The notes under the pieces were generated by a model that made no database searches, was not told the DNA's origin, and worked only from the letters and a program-made list of their open reading frames with translations. DNA of 64,000 nt from Dactylis glomerata (lineage: Eukaryota; Streptophyta; Magnoliopsida; Poales; Poaceae), in the NCBI GenBank assembly GCA_007115705.1, contig QXEO01000431.1:3644946-3708945 (forward strand), written 5' to 3'. This document shows positions 10,106-23,358 of the stretch, one piece after another. Each line of letters begins with the position of its first letter. The first letter of the stretch is position 1. The position numbers and the translations under genes are program-made.

Positions 10106-13100
10106 TGTAATATCCCAGGATTAGAGGTCATAAAATAGAGGCAACAGATGTGTGCATTGTATTTCATGCATAGAAAATCTGGGTAATTTTCGCGCATTTA
10201 AATAAAACATAACAAAGTTATTGAAGTTTCACTTGAGTTGATGGAATTGAACTAGCTAATCAACTAAAGCGCGATAAACTTCAACATGACCTTTGTTAAA
10301 CCCTTGTTTTGGGTAGAGGAACAATAACAATTAAAAGAGAGTTAAGTGAGGTAAATTTAAAATGCTTGACACACCATTTTAGGACTAAATATCTACTCAC
10401 CCCTAGACCATCATGGTATTCTTTAAACCTACTTCTTTCATGCTAAAGAAGTCTACATAAGTCTTATTCTTTAATCATGATCTATTCTATATTCTTATGT
10501 CTTAATCTAGTGAGTCCAAATATGAGAAGTGGAAAGGTTAACTCAATGCCAGTTTGATTATAAGATTTGCCTTAACTCTAGGTGAGATAACTTAAGAACA
10601 TTAGAGCCATTCCTATAAAGGCCAACTAGGAGACTTTAGACATTACTCAAGTTTTAATTAGGACAAGTCACTTGATATAGGGGAAGATCTCATCATAAAC
10701 CCTAATTCTGGTCTAGACTAGAACCATTCTTAGGAAGTATAACCAATACCTAGACTTATGGAGCTATGAAGTGGAGTAGATCCTATATGAATCACACAAA
10801 GGGGAGATTATATCCTTAATCTCAGAAGGAAGGTACAACCAAGATTAAATCCTTGATAGGGGAAGTTATTGAAGGAAATGGTATGATCATGTCAAGTACA
10901 TGATTATGCTTGCTGATGAAGATAGTTAGGTTAGTTATGAAACCTAGTCTGATAAGCAGATATCATCCTAAAACCAAGTGTGGAGTAGAAGTCCAACTTA
11001 AGCACATCTCAATTAGGAGATGACCATCTTGTTAAAGCTATATGAGATACCTTGATCTGTGTACAAGTTGTTATTGAGTGAATCATTTGGATATAGGTTG
11101 AGCAGATCCTAAGCCATGACCTAAAAACTTAGTTAGTCTATAGATCCTTTGTTGCATTGAGAACATTTTAGAGGGAACACTATTTCCTTGATGAGTGTAA
11201 TAGCATTCCATCCAATTCCACAACCTCTTATCCATTTACTTGGGAATTCATACCCAAGCATCATTCCAACTTATGCATCACTATGTGATCATAAGATATA
11301 TCTATTACCATGCCCTAACCTTAAAAATATAGGATTATGTTCCAACCACAATTCCTGTAAGTTAAATAACCAAGTCTTTTACCTAGTGATCAAAACCATA
11401 CAAAGGTGTGCTTTGATCATGGTCTTAAGACATTAAAGTCTTTACTATGAGACTTTATGACCTATCTTCATATAATATAGGTAAATTATTTAGAATCCAT
11501 TAAAGCCTTGGCATGGCCATAGGGCAATATCATGCTAGTAAGAAAATTAGAGAAAACATGAAATCATGTTCATAACCTTAAGACAGGAAATCCAATGGTA
11601 GGAGTAACCATCTACAATAATTCTATTCTCACCCAAATACAAATTACAGTTGCTATATAATCACCTAGCAAATTATTCAAGTCCTTGTAAAGTATTTTAA
11701 ATACTCCATAAAAGCTAATTGGAATTATCCAATCAAGATTTACAATAAAATCACAATGATGTGTATAATATCTTATTTGCAAGTGCACATAAAAAATTCA
11801 TCCAGTATTGTGTTTTGTAGCAGTAGTATCCTATTTATATTTGATAAGAAGTTTCAAGTTCAAAACCCTGCAAATAAGATTGAATTCAAATAGATGATTT
11901 GAAACCAGAAAATAAAACAAAATAGAAAAGAAACAGAAGAAGAAGAAAAATAGGGAGGAGGACTTACCAGACCGCAGCCCACCAACTAGCCCAACAAGCA
12001 GCCGACCCAAATACCCCTTTGGTCGTCGTCTTCCTCGAGCAGGGAAGCAGCTCGGTGGAGGGCTGGCTGACGCCCGATCCACCGCCGCTCCTCGACGCCC
12101 AGGATGAAGGCCGCCGACCTCCGCTCCCTATAAAAAGGTGTACCGCCGTCGGAAACAAACCCTAGGTTCCCCAGTCTTCCTCAAACCGTCTGTGTCCGTC
12201 GTGCTCCAAAACCCTAGCTCCGGCCGAGCTCCCTCGCCATCGATTGAGGTCACCCGAAGACCCGCTGGGTATCCTCGAAGCTCCGTCTCGATGCCTTGGA
12301 CCTCTAGGAGGGAGGAATCGTGAAGGGAAGGTCTCCATCGTCTGGAATCAACCATTCCTTTTTGTCTCTAGCGGCAGTTCGGCATCAAATCGCTGTCGAT
12401 TCCGACCTCATATGTCCTCACCAAGCTCTCCATCGCGTTCCCAGTGAGCTTCTGGTTCTCCCGAGCCCCTCCTCTGTCCTTTTCGTGTTGCGATTAGGCC
12501 GCTTGTTGTACACCGCCACCGTCCGCCGCTCGGCCATGTCGCTCGAGCTCATGTCGGTGACCTTTTGCCAGCCGCGCCGCCACTAATTGGTTCAGCACAT
12601 CACGGTGACTCAATTACGCCCTCCAAAGCATCCCAGAGACCCCTGAGCATCATCTCCGGCGATCGTCGACGATGAGCCGCTCCCAGGCAACCGCCAGGAC
12701 CGAGTCAAAGCCCAGTCAGCGTGTTGACCAGTCAATGCCCATGTGGCATATGACGTGTCTTTGGCCCCACTGGTCAGTGGCATCGGCTAGCAGTAGTTTA
12801 GGTTAGAAAGTTATCCTCTGTTATTTAGAAATTCCAGAAAATTTTTAGAACTTAGAAAATTCATAAATAATTCAAATAAAATCATAAAAATACAAATAAT
12901 ATATCAAAATGTTCAGAAAAACATAACCTGTCTATTTATATTACAATCTGGTGTAATTATGTGAAATAATTTTGAACTAAATTTGAAAACTTGATTAAGT
13001 AGTATTTGAACTTTGAATTTAAATCCAACTAAAATAATTTAAACAAAATTTTCAAATACCAAATAAAACTTTGACAACTTCAACAAATTTAATTTCAATT

Positions 13101-14737
13101 AATATTCCATTATTTCCAAAAATGTAAATCATATACTTTACTATTAGGATTTCAAACCCTAAAATGATTTTTCCCAAATAAATTTAAAATAGTAAAATTT
13201 GGGAGAAATCATAAACTTGAATAAGAATTATTCCCTAACTCTAATATAGCTATTTCAATAATTGTTTCTTTAAGAGAACATCTAAAACCCATTTAAAAAT
13301 CTTTAATCACTTAAAATTTGGATTCCAACCCTAAAAATCTAGGAACAGAAATACTAGGCTTTCTAAATTATTTTTGGATACTGATAGAACCTTCTAATGA
13401 ACTTCCAATGCAATAACACCTTAAGTGATATGTTCTTCAAAAAGTAATTCTTTTGAAGTACATATAACTTAAGTTCTACCATTACTTTTTAGTACTAAAA
13501 CCAATAACTACCTTAGTGTGCCAGCCCAGCCATACTTCTTAATTCAACCATGAGTGGCTAGTTTGTTATTCTATTTCAACATGGTATACCTTAGTCAACT
13601 AACTATTTGCAACACCTTTGTTGCAACTTAAAAACTATTACCTTCGTGACATCACCTAATCACCATTCCTCTAAGTAATAAAAATATCCATTTAGGATTG
13701 TGTTCTTCAAAAGTAATTCTTTTTAAGAACATACCAGAAAAGTATCACACTAATTTCTATGCCCTAAATTTAGCAATGACCTATGCATGTTAAGATTATT
13801 AACAACCCTGGAATCAACCATGAATTGCTTACTACAACACTACTTGTTCTTGACTAACTAATTGAGTGCTAATCACAACATGCTTCCCTAAAACCCTTCC
13901 AACATTGATTGAAACTTAACTTGTTCCTTGATATGTTCTACCTAATAACTACTCTTTGATTATGATAGAGATATGCTAAACCCTAGAACACTAAACCTTA
14001 GGTGTAGTGCTTCTAATCAATAATAAACTTGTTCTTCAAATGTAATTCTTTCAAGAGACATTGAAAGTAAGTAACCAACTATTCCATTAAGCTTGAACAT
14101 ATATAACTCTATTTGTGTCTTAAGATTGTTGTCAACCCTAAGACTAACTGTGTATTCTTATCAAATAAGAATTACTTCAGCTTTGCTTGTCCATAACCAA
14201 CTACTTGATTGCTAATAACAAGATACCACTTAAAAGTGTTACTTTCAAGTCTTCACCTATTGCTATACCTATCCTCTACAATAACTCTTGTTTTAATCTT
14301 TATTATATTACTTTAAAAGTTTGTCAGGCAATCTAAAATCCTTTACAACCATGTTGTGGAGTGAACCTAAAAGTGCAACTCATTATAAAGAATTCATCAC
14401 AACCTTATATACTAAAACATTGGGGGTTAGGTTACACTTAGAATGATGTATAGCATATATTATGCATATCATGCTGCAGTCCTTTTAACATCATCTTTAC
14501 CAGATGATGGTGCTATTTCAGTATTTGGATTTCTTTCGTATCGAAGACCTTGACTTGTATAATCTTGCAGTCAAAAAGGCAAGTTCACTCTTGCTCATAT
14601 CTCTTGATTATCTTTATCAAATTACTTGCAAATATACCGGTGGTATTACTACTGCATCTAAAAGCAAAAGGTTCTCTTTTCATAATTAATATGACTAGTG
14701 GTTATCGACCCGAGTGGTGATAACCTAGGAAGGCTGG
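10106..14737 (+). mobile_element. Long TGTAATATCCC-type Gypsy LTR (incomplete at 3' end)
   Basis: It starts TGTAATATCCCAGG exactly where the preceding LTR breaks. It is AT-rich at both ends, with a GC-rich centre (about 11970-12720) holding the TATA box, as in the TGTAACATCCC LTRs nearby. No primer site and no Gag or Pol reading frame is seen over 4.6 kb, so this is LTR sequence. It breaks at 14737 where the next Athila-type LTR begins. The remainder of it, and the second half of the LTR it entered, are missing. Confidence 0.55.
12129..12136 (+). promoter_or_regulatory. TATA box of the TGTAATATCCC LTR
   Basis: TATAAAAA stands at the end of a GC-rich tract. About 35 bp downstream is AAACCCTAGG, a common plant 5' leader motif. 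This fits an LTR promoter on the plus strand. Confidence 0.55.
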
Positions 14738-16382
14738 TGATACGTCTAAAATGTATCCATAATTTTTGATGCTCCATGCTTGTTTTTACACCATTTGCTT
14801 AGTGTTTCGTTACACTTTGTGGCATTTTTATGCATTTTTCGGAACTAACCTATTAACAAGATGCCACAGTGCCAGTTCCCTATTTTCTGTTGTTTTTGTG
14901 TTTCAGAAAAGTTACACAGGAAATATTCTCGGAATTGGTCGAAACAAAAGCCGAACATCCGAAAATTTACCGAAGCTTCCAGAGAACCGAAGAGGAGACG
15001 GAGAAGGGCCACAGGGCGGCCACACCACCAGGAGGCGCGGCCTACCCCTAGCCCATGCCCACCTATGGTGAGGGCCCCCTGGTCCACCTCTGGCGCCGCC
15101 CCTTCGCCTATAAAGACCCCCCGATAGGAAAAACCTAAACACCCGATCACTTTTCCAGAAACACATCGCGATCTGCCGCCGTCGTCGACCCGAGATCGGG
15201 AGGGTCCAGAAGCTCTTCCCGGCACCCTGCCGGAGAGGGGAATCGCCACCGGAGGTCTTCTTCATCGCCATGCTTGCCTCCGGCGCGATGAGTGAGTAGT
15301 CTACCTTGGACTATGGGTCCATAGCAGTAGCTAGTTGGTTGTCTTCTCCACCATGTGCTTCATGTTTAGATCTCGTGAGCTGCCTTACATGATCGAGATC
15401 ACCGTTATGTAATTCTACATGTTGTGTTTGCTGGGATCCGATGAATATTGGTGTTATGATTGAGTTGATGTGCTGAATTTTATCTTATGTTATCTCTATG
15501 TTGTTTATGATCTTGCATGCTCTCTGTTGTTAGTAGCTATCTTGGCCGAGTAGTTGCTAGTGACTCAGAGGGGGTATTTATGCTCGATAGTGGGTTCATG
15601 CCTCTATTTAATTTGGGGGAGTGATAGAAACCTCTAAGGTTGTAGATGTGCTGTTGCCACTAGGGGGAAAACAACATTCATATGCTCAAGGGCATATGCT
15701 TTGTTTACATTACACACTTTGCTTAATGCAGTTATCTGTTGTTCGCAACTTAATACTTGTGGAGTTCTCGGATTGATTCGCCACAAGTGGATTATTAGTC
15801 ATAGATTGAGTTCGATGGCGGTCTATGTATCTTGTTGTAATGCCCAGAGTAAATCTCATAGTGATCCTCTCGACATATGCACGTTGTCTGTATTCTATCA
15901 ATTGCCCAACTGTAATTTGTTTACCCAGCATGTGTTATTTTATCTGATGGAGAGACACCACTAGTGAACTATGGACCCCGGTCCTATTTCCATTATATTG
16001 CTATCGCCTGTTTACTTTACTCGCACTGTTTACTTTACTCGCATACTACTATTGCTTTCCACTTGATATGCTCATACCCTTTGTTTCAAGCAAACCGGTG
16101 AGATTGATAACCTCATCGTAAGTTGGGAACAAAGTATTTGGTTGTGTTGTGTGCAGGTTCTGCGTTGCTACTAGTTGAAGACGTGTCAACAAGTGTCGTA
16201 AATGGCGCCCTTGTTGGAGTGTTAGTAGGCTAGTCAGCATCACCTTCTGGAGTTTGGCTTTTTCCTGGACTGACAAACCTTGGTTTCTTACTGAAGGAAA
16301 AACTTGCTGCTGTGCTCATCATACCTTCCTCTTGGGGTTCCCAACTGGACGGTGATTTACATCATCACCACCATAGCAATCA
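14738..16382 (+). mobile_element. Athila-type 5' LTR (second complete, 1645 bp)
   Basis: It runs from TGATACGTCTAAAATG to CATAGCAATCA. The left flank is the TGTAATATCCC LTR with no polypurine tract, and the right flank is an intact primer site, so it is a 5' LTR. GCTGG (14733-14737) is the candidate target duplication; no partner copy is found in the window. CTATAAAGACC near 15109 is the likely TATA region. Confidence 0.85.
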
Positions 16383-16392
16383 AGACTTTTTC

Positions 16393-16410
16393 TGGCGCCG
16401 TTGCCGAGGA
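16393..16410 (+). other. Primer binding site, tRNA-Asp type
   Basis: TGGCGCCGTTGCCGAGGA lies 10 bp after the LTR end. It differs by one base from the expected complement of plant tRNA-Asp. Confidence 0.8.
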
Positions 16411-16568
16411 AAAAGAAGACTTCTGCTAGGGCGGTTTTGCACGCACATCCTTTACTTTGATTTAAGTTTTTCTTTACTTTATTTTTACTTGCTTCGTTTT
16501 ATCAAAAACACAAAAAATTTAGTTTCCTTTATAGTTGCTTTTATTTACTTGCTTTTAGTTTTGTTAGT

Positions 16569-17288
16569 ATGAGTAATCCTGAAGTTGAAGTTCGTACTTT
16601 TAAGCAACAAGGGGGAGAGAGCTTGAAAGATGCTTGGTACCGTATTAGCAATTCTCATCATAGGTGTACAAAGAAGCATTCTACCATGATCCTCCTTAGA
16701 AATTTTTATGTTGGTATAACTAGTTGGTATAGGTACGTTCTTGATACTCTTGCAGGAGGTAATTTTCTGGGTACTCCCGCTCTTGAAGCATGCACTTTAA
16801 TAGAAAGTTTAGTGGGAGTACCACCTATTCATGTTGTTAAAACTGAGATCACTTTGGAGGAAGTTATAAAAAAAGTAGGCGCTTTAGAAAAAAGTTTGCC
16901 AAATATCCTTGATAACGCTAGCCGAGTTAATGAAGCGATAGAAAGTATCGGTAAGAGAATCACCGTTTTAGAAGCTAGCACTACTCTTGATAGTCAAAAC
17001 CTTAGGATTGGGAAACTAGAGGAGTCCATGGAAACTTTAAGTTCAATTTTCTCTTCTCTTAAGTTTAAGAAGGAGAAAGCTTTTGTTGGAAAAGAGCAAA
17101 AATTTATGTATGTTCCCAAGGTGTCTGTGCCTAAACCGTAGCATGTTTTTAAGATTGGTAAGACTTTTAGTTCAACTAAGAGTGACTTGCAGGTTGAATC
17201 ATCTTCGGGAACCTCTAAAGTGCCTAGTGTGGTAAATGGTGATCTTGAGGAAGTATTTGATCTTAATGCTTCTTTCGAAAATACTTGA
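16569..17288 (+). pseudogene. Short Gag-like protein of Athila-type element, one nonsense codon
   Basis: The frame opens at MSNPEVEVRTF after the shared leader. Residues 10-85 align by eye with a retrotransposon Gag domain (ESLKDAWYRISN, LLRNFYVGITSWYR, PALEACTLIESLVG), in the same order as AQAWERMKS, QTFYAGLNF and AATKLLDNM in the Gag at 44631. Residues 95-170 have leucine and lysine heptads suggesting a coiled coil. A TAG at 17139-17141 interrupts it, and the same frame continues to TGA at 17286-17288 with the tail DLNASFENT. The total is 240 codons, much shorter than an Athila Gag-Pol. No zinc knuckle, protease, RT or integrase follows. The Tat element is inserted 1.9 kb downstream. Confidence 0.7.
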
Positions 17289-19152
17289 TTTGCACCTTTC
17301 TGCGCCTAGCTCAAAGGCGTTAAAGAAAAGCACTCTTGGGAGATAACCCAATGTTTTTACTTTCAGTTCTTTTTCTTTTATTTGAGTCTTGGAAGTTATT
17401 ACTACTGTAATGACCTCTCCTTGTCATTTTTATTTCGTTTTTGTGCCAAGAGAAGCCTCTAATTTGAGTGAGGTAAGATTTGGGGATGTTGCTGTCCCGA
17501 AATAGTTTTCGGTTAGTTTTCGGTGCTGCACCGTAAAAAGTTGTGAAAATTCTCTGTATATCTTTTGGACCTGAGATTTCTTGTGCATATGCCCCAGGTT
17601 ATATCCAAACTTTCATTAGTTGAACACTTTTTTATTTGAGCAACAAAAAACCCTCTAAAAATTCAATCTTTGTTAGCTGTTCTGTTTTGAAAGATTTCTG
17701 CCAATATTTGTGTTTGCCGCTTGATCGCTTTCTTTTTGAGTTCTTTTGATCACAGAACTTTTGGAAAAGTTGCTACAGTAGTATATACTTTATATGTGGT
17801 GGTTTTGAGTTGAAACCTGAAGCAAAAAGGGTTGATTCATTGTTATGCTTACACTAATGTTGCTAATAGATTTGTGTTTAGTTTTGTATGAAGGAAGTTT
17901 TCAAGTGTAGGGACTGGAGAATGATGAGATGAGTTGAAGAATGGACAAAATCTCAAGCTTGGGGATGCCCACGCACCCCAAGAAATATCCAAGAGGTACA
18001 AGCGTCAAAGCTTGGGGATGCCCCCGAGGCACCCCTTCTTCATCGGCAAAAATTAGGTCACCTTTCAACACACTATATTTTTATTGCTTCATGCATTATG
18101 CGTTTTTCTTGGAGCGTCAGTTGTTCTAGTTTTCAGTTTTGTTTTGTTTTGTTTGCTGCAATAAATGGTTGGACCCCAACAAATTTCTTTTGGAGAAGTT
18201 GCCTTGCTTTTCATTTGCCAAGAACACTCCCTTTTTCACTCTTATCGTTTCAACGAGTGTTCTCTTTTTTTGCTACTACGTTTAGTTTTCGATTTTCACC
18301 TTGATTTGTGTTCAGATCTTATTATATCTTTGCATCAAGGTGTATTTTTTGCCTTTGGTCCATGTTGGTTTTCATCAAAAAAGAGTTGTTTAAAAAAGTT
18401 CGAATGGTGTTGGAAAAGAGAAAAAGCTTTATGCAAAAAAGTGGTACAAGAAGGAGCTTGTGTAGACTGCGGCCTAGGCTTTTGCATGTCATGCTTGATG
18501 TCTTTTTGATAGTATGCTTAGTGGTTTTGCTGTAGCATGACTTGTCTCAAATGACTGAGATTGCTTAATGAGCCTTTGAAAAAATCATGCGTTGTTTTAA
18601 TTATTTGGAAGCATTATTTTGATCTTCTCCTTTGATGCTTTATTTGGGTTGACTTGGCGCATGCTCACACATGTTTGACTCATAAAAATTCGCCATTGCC
18701 TCTATGATCATTTAGTTTTTGACTTTTTATGCCATCTTATGCTTCTTTTAATGTCGCCTTGTCGCTTTGCATGATTATGGCCGTTATTGCTCTCTTAGTT
18801 GGTCGCTCCCAATCTTTTGCTAGCCCTCATTTTGTACTGAGTATGAGCTCTACTCGTGCATCCAACTCCTAAAAACCAAGTTGTTCCATTGTGTCCACTA
18901 TAAATTCCTATGCATGGTATTTGCAAGCCATTTCAAGTAAATTTTCATGTGCTACCTTTCAAAACCTTCAAAATACTTCTCGTTTTGTGACACTGTTTTC
19001 AGCTCATGGGGACGTAGTAGTCGAAATTGCTATCTTCCATATTAAATTAAGTACCCCTTGACTAGGCAGCTTTATCTGCTCGTCATTAATTTTGCATGAG
19101 AGCTGGTCAGACCATTGCAATCTAATTCTTAAAAAAAGAAAAAAAAGGCACT
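17289..19152 (+). other. Athila-type 3' noncoding region, left of Tat insertion
   Basis: The sequence parallels 6861 onward and has the motif AAGCTTGGGGATGC at 17955 and 18008. From about 18890 it departs from the first internal region, with a different terminal segment. It ends at GCACT (19148-19152), the target duplication of the Tat element, and resumes at 43760. No gene is seen. Confidence 0.65.
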
Positions 19153-19486
19153 TGACGAGGGTTAACTCGACAAATGTCCTAGATGAAGGACTTAGGATCG
19201 GGGAGATAGGGCGTCGGATGAACTCGAAGGTAAAGTTAGTAGAAATAGGTGTGTATCGAAAGTAACTTGGGTGTTCAACCTGGCTTGCTTTCAATCTGCC
19301 CTACACCGTCCCCTCCTGGCCCCTATATATAGGTGGCCAGGTCTCGAGGATCGGGTAGGGTCCGATACAGATTACAAATATCGACATACGGTAATAACTC
19401 GTATTCGACTATCATTACAATTGGGCCTAGCACAACGGGCCTCAGGGGTACTCAACTAACGGGCTCTATTAGCTATACCCTTGTCA
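19153..19486 (-). mobile_element. Tat element 3' LTR (334 bp)
   Basis: On the minus strand it begins TGACAAGGGTATAG at 19486 and ends CCCTCGTCA at 19153. CTATATATAG at 19323-19332 is the likely TATA box. It is flanked by GCACT on the left. Confidence 0.9.
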
Positions 19487-19784
19487 GTAGCCCCTGAGAT
19501 TCTACCAGAATTGCAGATTCAGGTTGAATCTCTAATCTTCAAATCTTCGACTTGATCAATTCTTCATATCTTCAAATCTTTGACTTGGTCTTTCGACTTA
19601 TATTTCATGATATTCTTTCGCAAGGGGTTTTGATGAGCAAGCCTGACAACTCTGACGGATCAAGAGGTCAGTTAACTGCCGGAACAGATACTTGTCACAT
19701 ACTTCAAATTCAATCCCCTTGGACTTGAATTCGGGATACCGGTCAAATCCATTCTTTTGCCGCATTTAGGACTTACAAAGAATG
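19487..19784 (-). other. Tat element 3' end with polypurine tract
   Basis: On the minus strand AATCTCAGGGGCTAC immediately precedes the LTR and serves as the polypurine tract. The rest, to about 19784, is noncoding and ends where similarity to the TGTAACATCCC LTR begins. The exact border is uncertain. Confidence 0.5.
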
Positions 19785-22700
19785 AATCATAAGCATCATG
19801 TAAAATTCTCTAAGAAAAATTCGCATTTCAATTGAACTGGAAACCCTAAAAAAATGCCCAAGTTTTTCATCTATTCAAATGTGTTTAAATGTTAAGTGTA
19901 TTCAAAATGGTTCCAAACCTTTCGAACAAACATTTGAAGAGATAGTAATTATTCAGAGAACCCTTGCCAAATTTTATAGTTTCAGGACCCCTTTTTAATC
20001 ACCAAATGTTGCAAAATCTTTCTGTTTTAAAGTTTCCCCAAAAACCCAAAACTCAGGAAGTTTTTTGCAAAATGTCCGTTGTCTTCTTCCTCCAGCCAGG
20101 CACACACCTGCGTGTGGCCGTCGGCGTCGTCTGTCCGCGAGGTGATTCGCGCCGCCGCCCGTACGAGGATAAGATCCCCATAGAGTCGTATCTTTCCCTC
20201 TTCCTATCCTTTTTCTCTCTCGCAGTCTCCCTCGCTCTCGGTCTCCCCCACGAGCTCCATGAAACCCTAGCTCCGGATGCAGTCAACGCCTAGAAGAGAA
20301 GCACCAGGAGCTGCCGCTGTAATAGAGAAGGAGCATAGCAAGGAGGGCGTCAGGGGAAGCAAGGAGAGAAGAAGAGATCCAGACCATCTCCGGTCTGTTT
20401 TTGTGCCTCTTTGGGTGCAGGTACAGTTCATGTGTGAGGCCACCAACATTAGTTTTTCATGTTTAAGATTCGTTCCTTGTTTTCCCTGTGAGATGAGCTG
20501 ATGCCTAGAAGTGAAAAGAATAATTAATTGGATGGGAAGAGAGAGCAACAGTTATTCCTGTAACTTTCAGCAAGAGCAAGATACATCAACCTGTTTCAGA
20601 TATAGCTACAGGGATCAAGGGAGCTTCGTCCCTTTCAGTTTGATAACCTGTTGGTAAAACAATCCTTTTAAATGGCTGTAGTTATCTTGTACCTTGACAT
20701 ACACATTTCTGAACTGAGGTAACAATCTAAGTTCTAATTCCTGGTAGCAACGAACCAATCAGCTGATTACTTTGTGAATGCATCCATTGCTGGCATGTGT
20801 ATCTCCACTGAAAATCCTTCTCCTATTGTGCCAATCTTTTTCCAAACTGGGCCATCTCAATTCGAAATTGAACAACCAGCAAAAAGATGTTAGATCTCAC
20901 AGTGCTAGCTGTACTTCGGTGGCATGGTTCAGATTAAGAGAAGAGCTACAGCTCAAGAAACAATCAGCCTTGCCTGATGTTTCAAACTATTTGTTGTGTC
21001 CATGTTTCCAGTGTAGTGACTACACTACTAAATCTCTAAACTAAGTGTGGCCTAACAAAGTTATTTGACACCTTTCCGGAGAGTTTAAAAGAGCAATTTC
21101 GTGTTCTGCTGTTTTCCGTTTTTCAGAAAATAATTGAACTTGCAAAATTCATAACTAATTCACAGTTTATCAGAAAAAGGTGAATGACCTATCAAAATGT
21201 TCAGTAAAACAAGATCTACTTTTTGATATCAAAATAATGCATGATTAAGCAACTTTGAATACTGTCTAAAATAGAAGAACAAATCGAACCCTTATTTCAA
21301 TATGGAGTAATTCAAATGCTTTTATGCTTATGAATTTGAACTCCATCTAAGATGCTATTCATGTTATAGGGTTTATTCTAACCCGTTAATTTTGTCATAT
21401 CATCATGCTTGATTGCGCATCAATGCCATGTATTGAATGCTATCCTTTTTCCGGTGTGTTTCTGCTTCTCCTCGGTAGGATCCGGAGTTGATGTGAGCAA
21501 CGAGTCCGATATCAAGATCGACAACACCAGAGGATCAATCCTTGTCCATAAATGAACAAGTCAAGAAGAAGAATCCTGGATTTCTATTTTATTTGGTTAT
21601 CACCAACAAGGCAAGCAGCCCCCCCTCTGAACCTATGTTTCAAAGTATTTCAAAACTTACTATTTTGCACCACCCGGTTCAACTGTCTTTTATTGATAGG
21701 TAGAGTTAACCTATCTAATGCATGTTCAATTCTTGTCGCCTAAATACCCTGATCCACTGCTCCTAGCATGACTAGGTTTTGCCTGTGTGCGTCGCTAGAG
21801 CTTTATATCTGAAATGCTTAGCCATGCTTAGTTTTACTCTGGTACATATGGTTAATGAATCAGAGCTGCAAATGAATCTAGTATGACAGGATGACGTGGT
21901 ATGATGAGAATTGTGTGTTTAAACATGCTAAAAGGCTTGGATGAGCCGCCACATTGGGATGTGGTTGTTTGACTCATTCTTGTCGCCCTAGGACTCGAGT
22001 TCTTGTCTCTTGATCCAAGACTGAGCGTACGACCACACGTGGAGGTATGGGACTCCCGTCGACTCACTAACTTGCTTAGACTTATCCATGAGCTACCTAG
22101 TTCGGGCTTTCCATTTGGCATATGCATCGAAAGTGAAACGAGATGGTGGAAGAGGTGCATCATATAGGGACGTGGCCGAGGTTGATTGAGGTGGATTCCT
22201 CTGGTAAACCAACCTCGACTCACAACGAACGGTTCCGCGTCCGAGAACGGCCGATCTCGCGAAGGCGGCTAGAACCTTTTGGCGTGGCTCATGGAATAGG
22301 TCGACGTGAGGTAAAGGTTGTAGGCGGCCATCACCCCGCTAAGACTCCTTGCAAGGGTCCAGGGGACGGTCGTCACGTGTGGGTAAAGTTGTACACCCCT
22401 GCAGGGTTAAATCTTTTCGAAAAGCCGTGTCCACGGTTATGGACGACTTGGAGACAGATGCTTGATCATAGAGAACTTTAACCTCGTCGTAAAACTTGAA
22501 AAGCAAAGTGTGAATAGGATTGCTTTCCTCTGGGGTTTCGAGGATGTAATCCTAGTGGATAGGTTCAGCTGTTGATGATTCGGTGGATGCCTTAATGATC
22601 AAAGTTACCGCTTTCCTACTCTTTTTAAACATTCTGAGTAGTCGAGCTTCTACTCCTACTTGTTTTATGAAAATAAAGATAGCTTTATGCAAACAACTCC

Positions 22701-23337
22701 ACAGAAAGCCTTTCTTAACCAAGTTTAGCTAATAGGATACGTAAGTCTTGCTGAGTACCCTATGTACTCACCCCCCCTTTGTTGACATTTTTGCAGCAGA
22801 GTAAGTTCCACAAAGAAGATGAGTTCCGTACGACGATCAACACCGACTAGTAACTTGGGGTTCCCAGACAGCAGCTTGGGGCTGCGGAATGGGTTGTCGC
22901 TGTTATGCTTCTGGCCTCTTAGGCCATGTTATCCTTGCTATGTCTAATAGCATAACCTTCCTTCCGTTGTTTGATGAAATGTTGGTCAGTGACCTCTGTT
23001 TGTAATCCTTTGGATCCTTGCTCAGGCAAGAGCTTTACAATATTACCTTTGAGTTGTAGAGTCACTGTTGTGTACCAACATTGGTTACCCATCTCGTGCA
23101 TGATGCGTGTATGGATATAAAGTGCACGAGAGGGGTTTAAGATTCTCGAGCTCTCTGTTATGCAGTCTTGGTTATGATTAGTTTCACGGCGCTTCGAGAT
23201 GTGTAGAGCCGATGTTTAATTCCGGCCTGCCTGCCGATGTTGTTCCGGCCTAGGACTGGTAACCCCAGTATCACTCGTTGCTAGCGTGACTAATACACAT
23301 AACATCTCTGTATAGCTTAGATCCCGGGGTCCCCATA
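19785..23337 (+). mobile_element. TGTAACATCCC-type long LTR, plus strand, 5'-truncated
   Basis: Alignment by eye with the minus-strand LTR at 32339-35579 starts at CATAAGCATCATG and extends to GGGTCCCCATA at 23337, followed by a tRNA-Met primer site. The first roughly 45 bp of the LTR are absent. It is clearly more diverged than the pair at 26427-35579. It contains the palindromes CTTTTCGAAAAG and CCCTGCAGGG near 22395-22425 and the hairpin GAGTAC...GTACTC at 22753-22769. The GC-rich part (about 20100-20420) is the presumed promoter and leader region. No gene is seen. Confidence 0.6.
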
Positions 23338-23342
23338 GGTTT

Positions 23343-23354
23343 TGGTATCAGAGC
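23343..23354 (+). other. Primer binding site, initiator tRNA-Met
   Basis: TGGTATCAGAGC follows the LTR end by 5 bp. Only 21 bp (23338-23358) separate this LTR from the inverted LTR that comes next. Confidence 0.85.
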
Positions 23355-23358
23355 CAGG

